Origin: Mactra quadrangularis
Lineage: Eukaryota; Mollusca; Bivalvia; Venerida; Mactridae
Direction of reading: 5' to 3'
Length of the DNA: 64,000 nt
Assembly (NCBI GenBank): GCA_025267735.1
Contig: CM046297.1
Span: 16,332,011-16,396,010, forward strand
In this document: in pieces, positions 1 through 12,900 of the stretch
Layout: each line of letters begins with the position of its first letter
Position numbering within the stretch: the first letter of the stretch is position 1
Position numbers and translations under genes: made by a program
Notes under the pieces: model-generated
Databases searched by the model: none
The model's input: the letters and a program-made list of their open reading frames with translations, nothing else
What the model was told of the DNA's origin: nothing

Positions 1-723
1 TATGTTAATATGATTAATCTAAGTACTATATTCAGTATAATATATAATATAAATATGTATTGTGTCTTATCCTTAATACTACAAGGTCAAGTACTAATTA
101 TTATTTTTTTAGCTTTTTTTCGGAAGAAATTGCAGTCATTGCCTAAACTTACTAGCCCATAGCTAACTTATTTAAGCCAGTGAAAATTACTTGTACCTTA
201 CATAGTTGGGCTTATTGATAATTTTCCCCCTTTCCTTTAAACATAATAAATTAGGTTTATTGTGCTTGAGAAAATTTAAGGCATTGCGTGAACCTTTCAC
301 TCAAAATACTGATTTTTGGCTATTATTTTATCTTATATAAATAAAAATCACATTTTTGTTTTTGTCTCATAATCACAAAGTCTATATAAGAAATAAGTAA
401 ACTGCCAGTAAAGTTGTCTCTATGTTATGACCCCAACCATTGCCTCTTGACTTAGGTAAATAAGGTTGTTATGTCTGGCCACTGGATGTCGGATATCATA
501 TTGATATATGCTTGATGATAATATAGAATTAAATAAAATAAATTTGTTAACCTGCCATACTTTGTCGATACTTTGATGTTTTACTATTATTTATAATACT
601 GATAAGTTAACATGAAAGAAGATAAAGGTTTAAATAGCAGATGTGATTTATGTGTATTTGTCAATATGCTTGCTCATTTGCGGTCATTTATAAGTGGCAC
701 TTATCAACTCATTAGTGATGCCT
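1..723. other. Non-coding, AT-rich; nothing recognised
   Basis: No ORF, repeat or RNA gene recognised. Because exon a (6865) starts inside a codon, this stretch is either part of a first intron or upstream sequence; the missing first exon could not be located here. Confidence 0.4.
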
Positions 724-1922
724 TAATTACCGTACTTTTCCATCTACAAGAATAACCATACTTTCCAATGTACATGTAATTACCATACATTCCTATGTAC
801 AAGTGATTACCATACTTTTCCATGTATAAGTAATTCCTGTACTTTTCCATGTACAAGTAATTACCGTACTTTTCCATGTACAACTAATTACCGTACTTTT
901 CCATGTGCAACTAATTACCGTACTTTTCATGTACAAGTAATTACCGTACTTTTCATGTACAAGTAATTACCGTACTTTTCCATATACAACTAATAACCAT
1001 ACTTTTCCATGTACAACTAATTACCATACTTTCCATGTACAAGTAATTCTGGTACTATTCCATATACAAGTAATTACCATACCTTACCATGTACAAGTAA
1101 TTTCTGTACTTTCCATGTACAAGTAATTACCGTACTTTTCCATGTACAAGTAATTACCGTACTTTTCCATGTGCAAGTAATTACTCTACTTTTCCATGTA
1201 CAAGTAATAACCATACTTTCCATGTACAAGTAATTCTGGTAATTTCCATGTACAAGTAATTATCGTATTTTTCCATGTACAAGTTATTATTGTACCTTTC
1301 TGTGTACAAGTAATTATCAACTTTTCCATCTACAAGTAATTATCATACTTTTCCATGTACAAGTAATTATCAACTTTTCCATGTACAAGTAATTATCATA
1401 CTTTTCCATCTACAAGTAATCATCATACTTTATCATGTACAAGAAATTATCATATTTTTCTGTGTACAAGTAATTATCAACTTTTCCATGTACAAGTAAT
1501 TATCGTATTTTTCCATGTACAAGTTATTATTGTACCTTTCTGTGTACAAGTAATTATCAACTTTTCCATGTACAAGTAATTATCATACTTTTCCATGTAC
1601 AAGTAATCATCATACTTTATCATGTACAAGAAATTATCATATTTTTCTGTGTACAAGTAATTATCAACTTTTCCATGTACAAGTAATTATCAACTTTTCC
1701 ATGTACAAGTAATTATCAACTTTTCCATGTACAAGTAATTATCAACTTTTCCATCTACAAGTAATTATCATACTTTTCCATGTACAAGTAATTATCAACT
1801 TTTCCATGTACAAGTAATTATCATACTTTTCCATGTACAAGTAATTATTAACTTTTCCATGTACAAGTAATTACCATACTTTTACATGTACAAGTAATTT
1901 CTGTACTTTCCATGTACAAGTG
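724..1922. repeat. 27-bp minisatellite, about 45 copies (CTTTTCCATGTACAAGTAAT)
   Basis: Tandem copies of a 27-bp unit CTTTTCCATGTACAAGTAAT plus TACCGTA. The left half is rich in TTACCGTAC/TTACCATAC units of 26-27 bp. The middle changes to TTATCAA and TTATCATAC variants of 24-27 bp, with a larger block around 1250-1450 repeated near 1495-1640 (both contain TTATTGTACCTTTCTGTGTAC). This suggests successive rounds of expansion and block duplication. Confidence 0.93.
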
Positions 1923-2106
1923 GAGACATCATGTATGGTCATGAGTATTGCTCTAAAATTATCAGCTTTACTGGGGCACCTTGCAGTGTACCATATTTTG
2001 TTGTTTAGTTTGATGCCATAGAAACACATTGCAACGGTCATTATCACAGAGGCCAATCAATCTACTTAGTGTTCCTGGAAAGCCTAAATCTCAGGATCTA
2101 GCTGTT

Positions 2107-2300
2107 ATAAACTAATTACTTGGTGCATACTTTAGACCGTGACTGACAACTGCCCTACATGATGAAGAATCAGTGAGAGGAGGGAGAATAGTCATAGAAC
2201 TTATTTCATGACCAAGCTCCACAAACGTATAACTGGCCCCTGAATCAAATCTAGCCGAACCCATGAACAGTAGACTTGTGTACTTAGAAATGAGCAAGTG
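2107..2300 (-). mobile_element. tRNA-derived SINE, family A, minus-strand fragment
   Basis: Read on the minus strand this carries the family A body (GAGCTTGGTCATGAAATAAG, ATTCTCCCTCCTC, TGTAGGGCAGTTGTCAGTCA) as seen in the full copies at 31988 and 51285. The tRNA-like head and the 3' tail are missing or degraded. Confidence 0.75.
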
Positions 2301-5300
2301 GGGCAGGCTATCATGTAGTCTATAAAATGCAATGTCAATTAGTTTTATTGTACAGTCGTATTACTGTACATGTTCTTACATAATATAAAAGTATAATATG
2401 AGTCATGAAATATATTTACATGCAATTAATGATATAACATTTCAATCTTATTGTATACAAACATACATTATGTACTTTATTAGGCCGTAGAATGTTAATT
2501 GTTAGCTTCTCAATTGGATTTAAATCATTTTTGAAAATTAATGTAAAATAGGTTGAAAATAAATATTGTAATGTCAAGCACTATAAAGACTCTTTGTAAA
2601 TTTTCATTAGAAAGATATACAATTGAAGATTCATACTTTCCAGCTATCTGTCAGTTATGTTTTAACAAGAAATCTCTTTAAAAAAGACAAACGGCGTCGA
2701 TTTAAAAACAAGAGGGCCCAAAGGGCCCTGGGTGCTCACCTAAGGAAAAGGTCAAAGGTCACAGAAGAGCCATTTACATAGGACCACTAATGTTAAAACC
2801 TATTTTTTGACGTGGTGATGGATTGCCAGATTCCGTTAGTATTTGCTCATACAAGTTGTGACCACGCATCATCACTTCATCAACAACATTTGCAGACCAG
2901 TTTCGCAGACTTGGCACATGATTGCCTACCGTAAACAATATGACAGCCAATGCAATTGCCGTACACTGATAACCACAGGAATTGTCAAGTTACCTCCCTT
3001 TGATTTTTCCAACATACCTTTAATACACTTATATACAAGGGGTACAACTGCGTTTACTAGACCGATTCATCTAGATTTCTTATTTTGTGGCTCACAAAAA
3101 ATACTGATACCCTAGTAGCACTTTAACCGCACGATTAAATTGATTAAACATAACTCTTCGAGCTATGAATATTAAATGTTTCATAGGGCAGATCATTAAA
3201 ACACTCGCCAACAAAAAACAATTCTTTTTGACAAATAATTTTTAGATATTCAAAATATGAATTTCAAGACCTTTCTAGTGATATAAAATGCAAAATTGTT
3301 TGATGAAAAATGACTTAGTAATTGCAATTTTAAAATTACTGTGTTTTCATTGTATTTACTCGCTATCATTTCTTGCCAACCAGCGAATGGTTACCTGTAG
3401 TCTTTATCAGCTCCTTGTTACTATTTATAGACATCATAACAATAACAATGAACTGGTCTATATGTGGAGCTGTGACTCTCAAAGTGTAAACCCCGGAAAC
3501 TGGACGTAGTGAGGCTAATTTAATAATTATTGGGTAATATGTCAGACTTTTTACTAGAAACCGGTTCACATCTGGAGACGTAATTCATTTTACCCATAAA
3601 ATATTGTGTTTGACACGTAACTTTTTATTGTTACAAAATAAAAAAACATTTTGGAAAGCAATAGAAGTCTACCCCAAAAAAAATAATCTACGAACGAAGC
3701 AAAATTTCGTAAAACACTGCATTACAATAGTGTGGCCTTTATTTTTTCGCGCGTGTCAGGGCCATCCAATCGAAGAGGGGGTTTTCTCTGTTTCCCCCGT
3801 ACGTCATTCTCAGTGCTTATAAAATCATCCAATAGAACGGCGGATTTCCGAAATCCCAGAGACGTCATTATACAGAAATGTAGATCAAAATCCAGCTTAG
3901 ACAGCTACGCCGAAAAAATGATAATTTTAATGTCTAGATATGTTTTAATGTATTTTTCTAGAATCAAATTAAAGAATAATTTGGCAATAGCTTTTTGTAG
4001 GATGAGTGGGCAAGGGTTGATGGTGAGAGCCTAACAATTTACTTTCTATTGCCATTTGTAGACAACTTCTCATTTTGGATAAAAACATAAAGAGTAAAGT
4101 AAAAAGAAATTGCACTTTATAGTCTAAGTTTCATGCTTACACATGCTTGCCAACTTTACAGCTATTACCCAAGTCTCCTGACACAGTATATTTACTTGAT
4201 ATTTCATGTATAAAGAATACAGGTTGCTACAAATGCTACCATTTTGAATCCATTGCTGTCTAGGAGGATCATCCTCCTCAAATATGTGAACATGGCTTTA
4301 TTTAGCCCTTCTATTTAAAGACTCTCTGCCCATAAAGACTTTATTTGCTTGCTAACTCACCAATTGGCTTTAAAAAAAGTTTGACTATATCTAAAATACT
4401 TTCTAATCTAAATGTCATAAATTTATTATGTATAAGTAAGTAAGAAATTTTTTTATTTATTTTGATGTTATGCCATTTATCAATGTGCTATTATTTGATT
4501 ACTTTATACCACAGTTGGCTCACTGATGTATAATAGTTCAAAAATAAATACTGGGTAAGTGGATGAACACTATAGTGCAAGTGTGGGAAGTCTTCATTTA
4601 CAACGGATAACTTTTAAAAATATTCAGTTATTGAATGGAGAAATATTAATTAATAAATTTTAGTTGTTGTTTATTATAATGTACTTACTGGTATATGTGG
4701 AGTTATATTACTTAAGTGTACTAATTAAGTGTGACAACATCAACTTGCCTTGATTCTTTTATTTTAACTGTGAGTTCGTAAGGTCTGGTGTACAAGGAAA
4801 ATTTAGATAACATAGAAATTAAATGAAAATTATCAGACTAATAGTATGTCTATGCATTTGAATTTAAATCATAAATTTTACCTATAAATTGTAGTTTATG
4901 TAACTTGTCTTGTAATTTGATGATTGTGTTGAATATTATATTGTTTAAGGCAGGATTTAACTTGTTTTCTTGTATTGTATGTTGTCATTTTTTGTATGGA
5001 TTAACCCTTTACTGGCCAATCCAGTGTTATAATATGTCTCAAACCCCCCCCCCCCCCACCTCTTCTAAATGGTCGCCAGAGGACTTGATATTTGTTCATA
5101 AAGGGAATCTTATAAATTTCACTTGAGGAAAGTTGTGCATGCCTCCTTACTGAAAGATGTTTTAGGGGGTCAAAGAGAGGTGATGGGTCCCCTTCTGTCA
5201 CTGGGGATTGAAAGGGATGAAGCATCCCCCATTGCTATGGGAATTTTAAAAAGTTTATAGAGCAATGTATTCAATGTTAAGGTAAGATTCGTTGGACCTT

Positions 5301-5400
5301 TGCAGATTTTATCGGCAATGACAGACATACTGATGCCTTTGGCACATGACTTCACTGTGACTGCACTGTAATTATAGGTCATGGTAAACCACTGAATGAC
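2301..5400. other. Non-coding stretch with repeat fragments
   Basis: At 2705-2760 an ACAAGAGGGCCCAAAGGGCC palindrome followed by GGTCAAAGGTCAC resembles the end of a dispersed repeat family I associate with bivalves. At 4107-4180 there is a minus-strand 3' fragment of SINE family C (TATAGTCTAAGTTTCATGC). A C-run is at 5045-5057. No gene is supported; the ORFs here are short and have no recognisable domain. Confidence 0.5.
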
Positions 5401-5404
5401 TAGT

Positions 5405-5600
5405 GGGCGTGGCATGGACTAGTAATCATTGGATAGCCAGCTCCGCATTGGTTCAAATCCCATCCAAAACCTACCCCGTTGTTTCCTTGAGCAAGGAACT
5501 ATCCTACTATCTCAGTACTGGGGGACCTGGGGAAGCACACTGGATAGTGATAAATCTAAGTTGTGAGAACTTGTTTCACAATCGAGCTAAAATAAATTAG
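5405..5600 (+). mobile_element. Possible tRNA-derived SINE fragment
   Basis: GGTTCAAATCCCATCC around 5451 resembles a B box, preceded by AGCCAGCTCCGC, and is followed by TTTCCTTGAGCAAGGAACTA as after the tRNA head of family C. The body differs from the three main families. Fragmentary. Confidence 0.45.
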
Positions 5601-5887
5601 TAAACTACTATCTTAAAATTTGTAGATTCATAGAATCAGAAGTGTATAATATTCAGGGAAAACTGATTACAAACTTTGGTTTATAAATGTTATGTTTAAA
5701 ATGTCGAGGGAAATGATTCATGTTATATTTGCATGCATACAATTATTGGCAGGTTGTAAATATGTTACATGAGTTCATATATCATGTAAATATTGTTGTT
5801 ATACAATTCTGATGTTGTTCATTTTCTTGCTGACTACATGTAACCAGTACTCTGTATAACATCACCACATTCAATAGTCTCATATGG

Positions 5888-6660
5888 GTTGTGACTATTC
5901 TTTAGCAGAATAGCAGGATGTTGCCAGGGCATTTTTTCAGCACGTGGGGATTGGGCATGGGGCCTTACTTTATATAGAATGATGGGGGAAATTTATTGGT
6001 AGGGGAATGAAAAATCAATGACAGCCTCCAGATTTGGGGAAAAGAGCACGATTTCAAAGAACTTCTAGAAAGGGAAGGCGCCAGTAAATGGCCCTTGTCA
6101 GCGCCAAAACACTCTTCTCAGCAGAAGCCGAATACAGGCTGGTTCCCCAAACAAAACTGACACTTCTTTCCCCTGTTTGGTCCTCAAAACTCCCCAATCC
6201 CATAAAATTCCCCAAGGAATGTTGAACCACAATTTACATAGAAAGGGAAAAATATTTGAGATATCTTTGCAACTCAGTCTATGTTGTTTCCTTATAACCA
6301 AATAATTTACTGGATTATCACATTGATTTTGTGACACTTATAATTGAATAAATTTATTTCTTATAATGGCAATGAGGTGGGTCATTTTCCCCAAATAAGT
6401 GAAAACCACTCTAGTTTCCCCCCAAGAAAGGTTGTGATTATTCTTCAGCAGAATGGCAGGGTGTTGCCAGGGCATTTTTTCAGCACATGGGGATTGGGCA
6501 TGGGGCCTTACTTTATACAGAATGATGGGGGGAATTTTATCGCAATTTCATTGATAGGGGAAAGAAAAATCAATGACAGCCTCCAAATTTGGGGAAAAGA
6601 GCATGATTTTAAAGAAATATTAGAAGGGGAAGGGGCCTGTAAACGGTCCTTATTATATAT
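5888..6660. repeat. Direct duplication of about 200 bp (5888-6105 and 6432-6645)
   Basis: The two copies share TTGCCAGGGCATTTTTTCAG, GGGGATTGGGCATGGGGCCT and CAATGACAGCCTCCA, with scattered substitutions and a small indel. They are separated by about 330 bp of other sequence. The second copy lies 200 bp upstream of CDK14 exon a. No protein function can be assigned to the 131-codon ORF across the second copy. Confidence 0.85.
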
Positions 6661-6864
6661 GGAAAAAAAGCCCTGGGGTGTTGCATTCTGCCTTTTTTGC
6701 TCCTCCTTCAGTGTGGACATAGTTACTTTAAAGCATTAGCCCTCTGTTGTGCCCTGCCCCTTCTTACTGCTTTCCTGCCCTTTTCCAAGGTCTAGAATAA
6801 TCTCTACATAACATTCATTATTTAATATATTCTGACAGCATGTTTTTGTTTTTTTATCTTTCAG

Positions 6865-6936
6865 GCAAAGAAAAAGGATCTGTCAGTAGAATCAAAAAAA
6901 TAAAAAGAAGAATTTCTGCCAGTTTTGGTCGTCTAT
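6865..6936 (+). CDS. CDK14: CDK14 exon a: basic N-terminal segment (residues 1-23)
   Basis: Acceptor tttttatctttcag, donor gtaagt. Reads [20 protein letters not shown] then GRL. This matches the basic KMKKLRRTLSESF segment near the N-terminus of vertebrate CDK14; RRIS looks like a basophilic-kinase or 14-3-3 type phosphosite. The exon begins with the last two bases of a split codon, so an earlier coding exon must exist; it is upstream and was not recognised. The next junction (ends in phase 1, T plus CA = Ser) fits the exon at 27072. Confidence 0.85.
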
Positions 6937-9900
6937 GTAAGTATACGTTTAGTAATAATTTAGTTCATTGAAGTAGTTGTAAGTAATAATTTATTAAAGC
7001 ATTTTTCATGTATTTTGTAGGATTTATCTTTTGATCTTTGAAGTGTTTAATTGACCTATGTTTATAACATATAGGTGAAAATGAGGTAAAATTATGGCTT
7101 TGCTTTGGTTTCTTTGGTTTATTAGATGAATACAATGATTTACTAATGTTTATATTAGTATATTAAGATTTATCACCCTTGATGTAGTGTAAGTTTGCTT
7201 TTGCTCAAAAACCATAACTCTGTTTTGTATTGTTTAAGAGTTATTCCCCTTAACTGTTTATCTGCAAAAAAAGAAAAGTTCATGTTTAGCAATTTTTAAT
7301 CTAGATGGATGCCAATTTGGGAACTAGTTTTAAAAAGTCAAGACCACAAGCAGCCAACCTGTTTTTGTCTTGAAACTGTGCTGGCTCCCTATGGTCAAGA
7401 CTTTTTGGGGCTTTAGAAAGGATTTATTTTGAAATTATTGAATTTCTGCAGCTTTTACTTTAAAGGAAAAAATATCCAAAAGCTGCATAAATTTAGAAAT
7501 TTCAGAACTTAAAAAAATTGAACTTTCACTCATATTATAAGTAATAAACACAATCTTTATGAAACAGATTGTTCTATTTTGATATGGTGATATTTCCTTC
7601 AGACTGTAAGATATTCACACTTGATTAAAATGCACCAAATTGTTGGTAGGAAAGTAAAAGCCTATGTTGTGTTATGATATCTGTTTACTCATATCTAACA
7701 TCCTGTCGCATGCTGTGGAACTAGTAGATACTTATAAAGTACTTGAGATTACCACTGTGATATCATATGTTTACTGTATATAGGTTTTTGTCATACAACT
7801 GTCACTTATCACAAGGAAGCTTGAAGAGTTTTAACAACATACAGTATCATATATATTCAGAAGTCCATGAATCATAAAAAAATCTGTTAAGTTATTATTG
7901 GATATCAGTTTTGCATCTGGAGACAGGCATAGAGTGAAAAGTTTGGGGGAGGAGGGTCCAGGGCTCATAAAATATTAAAATGAATCCAGTTTTAACTTTT
8001 AAAGAGCTTCAGAAGGGAAGCTTCCTGGTCCCTTTCTTACAAGGGCATTGCCCTGGACCCAACAAGGGCCCTTAATAACTTTTTTTAACTTCAACTTTTT
8101 AATAATGGTCCCCAGGCAGGTGACAGAATTTCGCAAAGACTTGTCCGATCCCAGCCCATGTATAACACACCCTTCAAATCAACTTGCAGAACCTTGATAA
8201 AAAAATAGAAACTTAGAAATTCTAATGCTATTAATATTATTTTGTCCTGATGAAAGCTATTCATTGATTGGTCGTCACGAAGGTCATCTGAACATGATCT
8301 CCTGTAGGATGTCCAAAGATCTGATGTCACCAGTCTATAAGATATCTGTTGGCACAGATTGTGATACTCTGATGTATACACTGGTTACTCTAGGTTACAT
8401 GTCGCAGGCTTAGGGCAAAACAGTCGTAACTCAGGATAAAAAGAGAGTGAGTTACGACCATTTCACACTAAGCCTGCAATGTATGTAAATTGATGTTCAT
8501 CATGACATTCTGATATTTTAACTCAGTACTAGTCTTGTCTTGTCCCATCTTTTACTTTAATTTGTCTAGGCTTCTAATAGCTTCTTAAATTGTCTTCCTG
8601 TGATGTATAAGATGTGTTAATGTTTTACGGATCTAAATTGTTTCAAATGAACAGTTAAAAGTAGTGATGTAATGATAATCGAGTAGAATCGATTAATCGT
8701 CTCTGGGCGCTTACATCAGCGACAATCGATTTTCTTGATGGAAAATCGATTGTCGCTGGAAGTTTCGGAACCACAGATTTTGCCGCACTTGGCCTCAATT
8801 AAACTTGTACGCAAGGGACAAGAACATAACTTTTAACTTTCAGTCTTATTTAGTAAATAACTAATCAGTCTAAGCCAAAGTCATCGGTCCACCCATCCTT
8901 TAATGTCAAATATCAAACAAAAATTTGAACACATGTCGGCGAAATATAATATTTTCTAGAGTTTTAATGTTACTTGTTATATAAAATCCCTGTTTTTTTT
9001 TCTCAGAAAAACTCTTGCCGAAATAAAGTAAGCATTTGTACAAATTTCGATTATTTATTGATTTTTAATCGATTAATTACATTTGATTCAATTCGATTAT
9101 CGATTATGATTTTTGTCCGATTCTCCATCAATAGTAAAAAGGTCTACCATATATTATTTATAAAATGCCCCTACCATATAAACGCCCTCACCCTATTGTT
9201 TCAAATGAACCATAGGTCCTGACCACTGATTTTAAATAATGTAGGGCAATTGTCAATCACTGACAAAAGTATGGGCTTTTTAACTGGTTAACAGCTAAAT
9301 CCAGAAATTTACTTTTCCAGGAACTGACTGCAGTGATATGACATATACATTGTGTTCCTCTAGCTTTGCAAGCTTTATATGGTAATTGAACCAATATTCT
9401 CTGAAAGTAACATTTTTGACATGGTTTGATCTAGTACTAATAACAATACAAAGCATTTCGTGGGCTTAGCCCAAAACGGACCTAACTCAATTTAAATAAA
9501 GATTGTGTTACGACTGTTTTGCGCTAAGCCCTCAATTTGTCTTTCTCTTCTGAGGTTCAAGGTTCCTTTGAACTGAACCCTTAGAATGTAACTTATACTT
9601 ATACCATTAATGTCAAAATTGCTTCTGTATTTGATAAGGTTTTGTCAATAAGTTTTCCTTTGAGCATTTCTATAACAGTTTTATATCAATGTCTTCAAAA
9701 AACTTTTTTTTCTTCAAACAAGAAGAAAGTGCCACTTGTAGCATAGCCAATACTACAATACCAGCCAGACAAATTTTATCATTCTGGTGTGTTACAATTG
9801 CCCTAAAGGTTTTTAACTTAGAAGTTCTATAAAGAAGCTTTTTTGTGCCCTTAAAGCATTACATGAACTTCTTCTTAACTTTTTCTGTATAAAAATGCTT

Positions 9901-12900
9901 CTAACCAAACATCTCCAAAACAATGCTTTCCTTTGACATTTCTTAATCAGATTTTTTGTCTTTGAACTTAAAAAAAATACAATACTTTTATTTTTGTGAC
10001 AAACAGTTCCAACTAGCATTGTTTCCTGTACATAAAAGTACCGGGTAATTGATTTATGGGACAAAATTATGTTTCTATGGAAAAAATTGCCTTAATTTTT
10101 TCTAATAGGAAAAAAAGACTGATTTTTCTATAAGGAAAAAAAAAAAGACACTGCACAGTTGTTAGACAAGAGCTGGCTATTTGCTTTGTAAGAAAGAAAA
10201 GACTTTTTCGTGGGAATGTATGTCATCAAGTTTGCTTATTAAGAAGAAATCTGCCAGGAATGGTGGACTATATTTTTATATTAGACGACAGCCTAGGGAC
10301 TACATTGTCAGGAGACCAAGTTAATTGACATCCAACTAAGAAAACCTTTCAAGACATTGGGAGATGGACAGGTGGTCAGAATGTCTTTCTAATAAAATTG
10401 TACTTATATATTACTGAAATCAGACTTACTGTACATAGTACTCAGCTATATTACTTGCTTTTAATGGATCTGATGGGATTTCAGTAATGGGTCATGTATA
10501 GTTGAACTTTTATTTGAACTTAGTAAGGTCACACTTTAGCCCATTAATGCGTTCATTGCTGAAGTCTTATTATTTTCTTGAGATCATGGTGGCTTTAAAA
10601 GCTTCACACTATTCTGCTTGTCTGTGAACACAATTGCATCAACATATCTTCACTAGATCATACTTATTTGTACCCAAATGTTTTCATTTTGAAGGAAGAA
10701 AGTGAACCCCCCTCCCTTGACTAGCTCATTCAGTAACACTCAAATCTACAGTTCGAGGAGTTGTAGCTCTGATTCCTGGGCTAGGCATACTTTTGTGGAG
10801 CTTGGTCATGAAATAATTTCTACAGCCATTCTCCCTTCTGCCACTGATTCAAAATTGTGTTAGGCAGTTGTCAGTCACTGACAGAAGTATGCACCTAGTA
10901 ACTGGTTTACAGCTAAATCTAGAAACTTTGCCTAATAGTGCGTTGCTATGGTATTGACCCCCTCTCGTCCCAAAAAATAAATAGAAGAAAAGAAGAAACA
11001 ATTTTCCAATATTTACCCTACTCACTAGTGTAATACATTGTGGGAACAATGTTTTATGTACTTTGATTGTTTAATTAAACTCTAATTAATGTTTAATGTT
11101 TAATTAAATCAGTTAAGTTAATTGCTTTACTGCTACTGTGTGACCATGATTTATAGTTAGTTTTAGGTCTACCCCTACACAATCAGTTCCCACACACAGT
11201 CATTTAGTGTAATATAACCTCCACATTTCTAGAAAACATTTTCTTTTATTTCTTGTGCATAAGAAAACACATTTATAAGAAACTTTATAATAGGATCCCT
11301 TTTGCCCCTCTCCCACAATTAATGAATGTCTTAATGCCTCCAACCAATGCCTTAGCCCAGGTCCTCCACCCATCAATATTTCAACCCTCTGTTCATTTGA
11401 AATTGATTAAGTCCCTCCTCTCACATCTTTACTTTTACCTGCCTACTATGCCTCAGTAACCCTCACAAATCAATACTATAGCCCTTCCGCCTTGTGCTAA
11501 TACCACAAATCAATACTTAAGCCCCTCCCCTCGGTCTTGTGTCATTATGCCTCAGTCCCTCTTCCACAAATCAATGTTTTAAAGCCCCTGCCCCCACACA
11601 TCAAAACTTCAGTCCCCACACTGCCTCATTATCAAATCCTTAACCTCTACCCCACACATCAATGATGACATTTTTCAGTAAAATCTTCATAGTCAAGGTA
11701 ATTACTAGTTAGTCCTCATTACACTACATCAGCCAGTCAGTCAGTTAGTCAGTTCTGAGTTCAGTCAACTCTTAGAGTTATAGTTATTTAGTATCTGACT
11801 CGGATAGACCTGACATTTTCTAACCTTCAAACTAAAGATGAATTACTTTGTTCTTTTAACCCTGCATCAAGTTTTTTCATTGTTTCTACTATAAAGCTCA
11901 AAGTGCACAAAGAAAAGACTGAAATGTTGTCAGAAATGGACAATTTAATTTCTGCGAAAATGGTAAAAAGAGTTTTAACTAAGAAATGTGTGAGGCCCAT
12001 CTGGCTAGCTCTGTCTGAAGAATGCGAGTCTACTGATCAAGGGGTTGTTAGTTTGATATCCCAGGCTGGGCATACTTTAGCGGCAGTAAGTCATATAATA
12101 ATTTCTACTGCCATTCTCACTTCTACCACTGATTCTAAATCATGTAGGACAGTTGTCAGTGTCTGACTGAAGTATGCGCCTAGTGTCTGGTTAACAACTA
12201 AATGTAAAGATTTAGCCTTTCCACTTTCCTGGAACATTAAGTAAGTTAAAACACAGCCTTGATACGTCCTTTACAATGTGTTGCTACAGCGTTAAACCCA
12301 ACCTCCCCCCCCCCCCAAAAAAAAGTCTTCAGAATCAAGATGGATAATTCATTGTAAGACCTTGAACATGGGTCAGCTATTAATTCAGATATATCTTAGT
12401 ACTTTTTACGTCAACAGTGTCACTAGAGTCAACCGTGTCAGTGTTTACGTCTAGTCAGGTCAGTTGTGTTCATTAACTTACTGTCTTCATCATTGGTCAT
12501 ATCAACCAAACTATGTATGGCAGTTATGACAAATACTGTCTTGTATTGGGGCTACTTGATTTATCTAGACTTGTTTGGTATGAATATCCATATAATTATA
12601 GTCAAGGTTATTACACTCAAATACTTGTGTAGCCTGCCAGCTAGCTCAGTTGGTACCAGGCAAGTCTATTGATTGAGAGGTCATGTGTTTGATTTCCAGG
12701 CCAGGCATACATCCTTGGAAATTGTGTCATTGAATAATTCATTCTCCTTCCTAGCTTTGATTCTTACTCATGTAGGGTTGTTGTCAGTCACTAACCCTTG
12801 GTATTGACTGTTTAACAGCTTAACCAGAGATTCAGCACTTCCGATATATAATGTAAATCCAGGTACCTGTTATGTGGACATCATTTCATTGCCCCTTCAA

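Noticed and set aside
724..1922. CRISPR-like array of short repeats
   Set aside because: Repeats are contiguous with no unique spacers, and the genome is eukaryotic.
6344..6739. 131-codon ORF across the duplicated segment as a gene or first exon
   Set aside because: The corresponding frame is broken in the first copy, and no donor in the phase needed for exon a was found with any CDK14-like sequence.
10849..12166. Short ORFs overlapping the family A SINEs
   Set aside because: They run through SINE sequence and have no recognisable domain.
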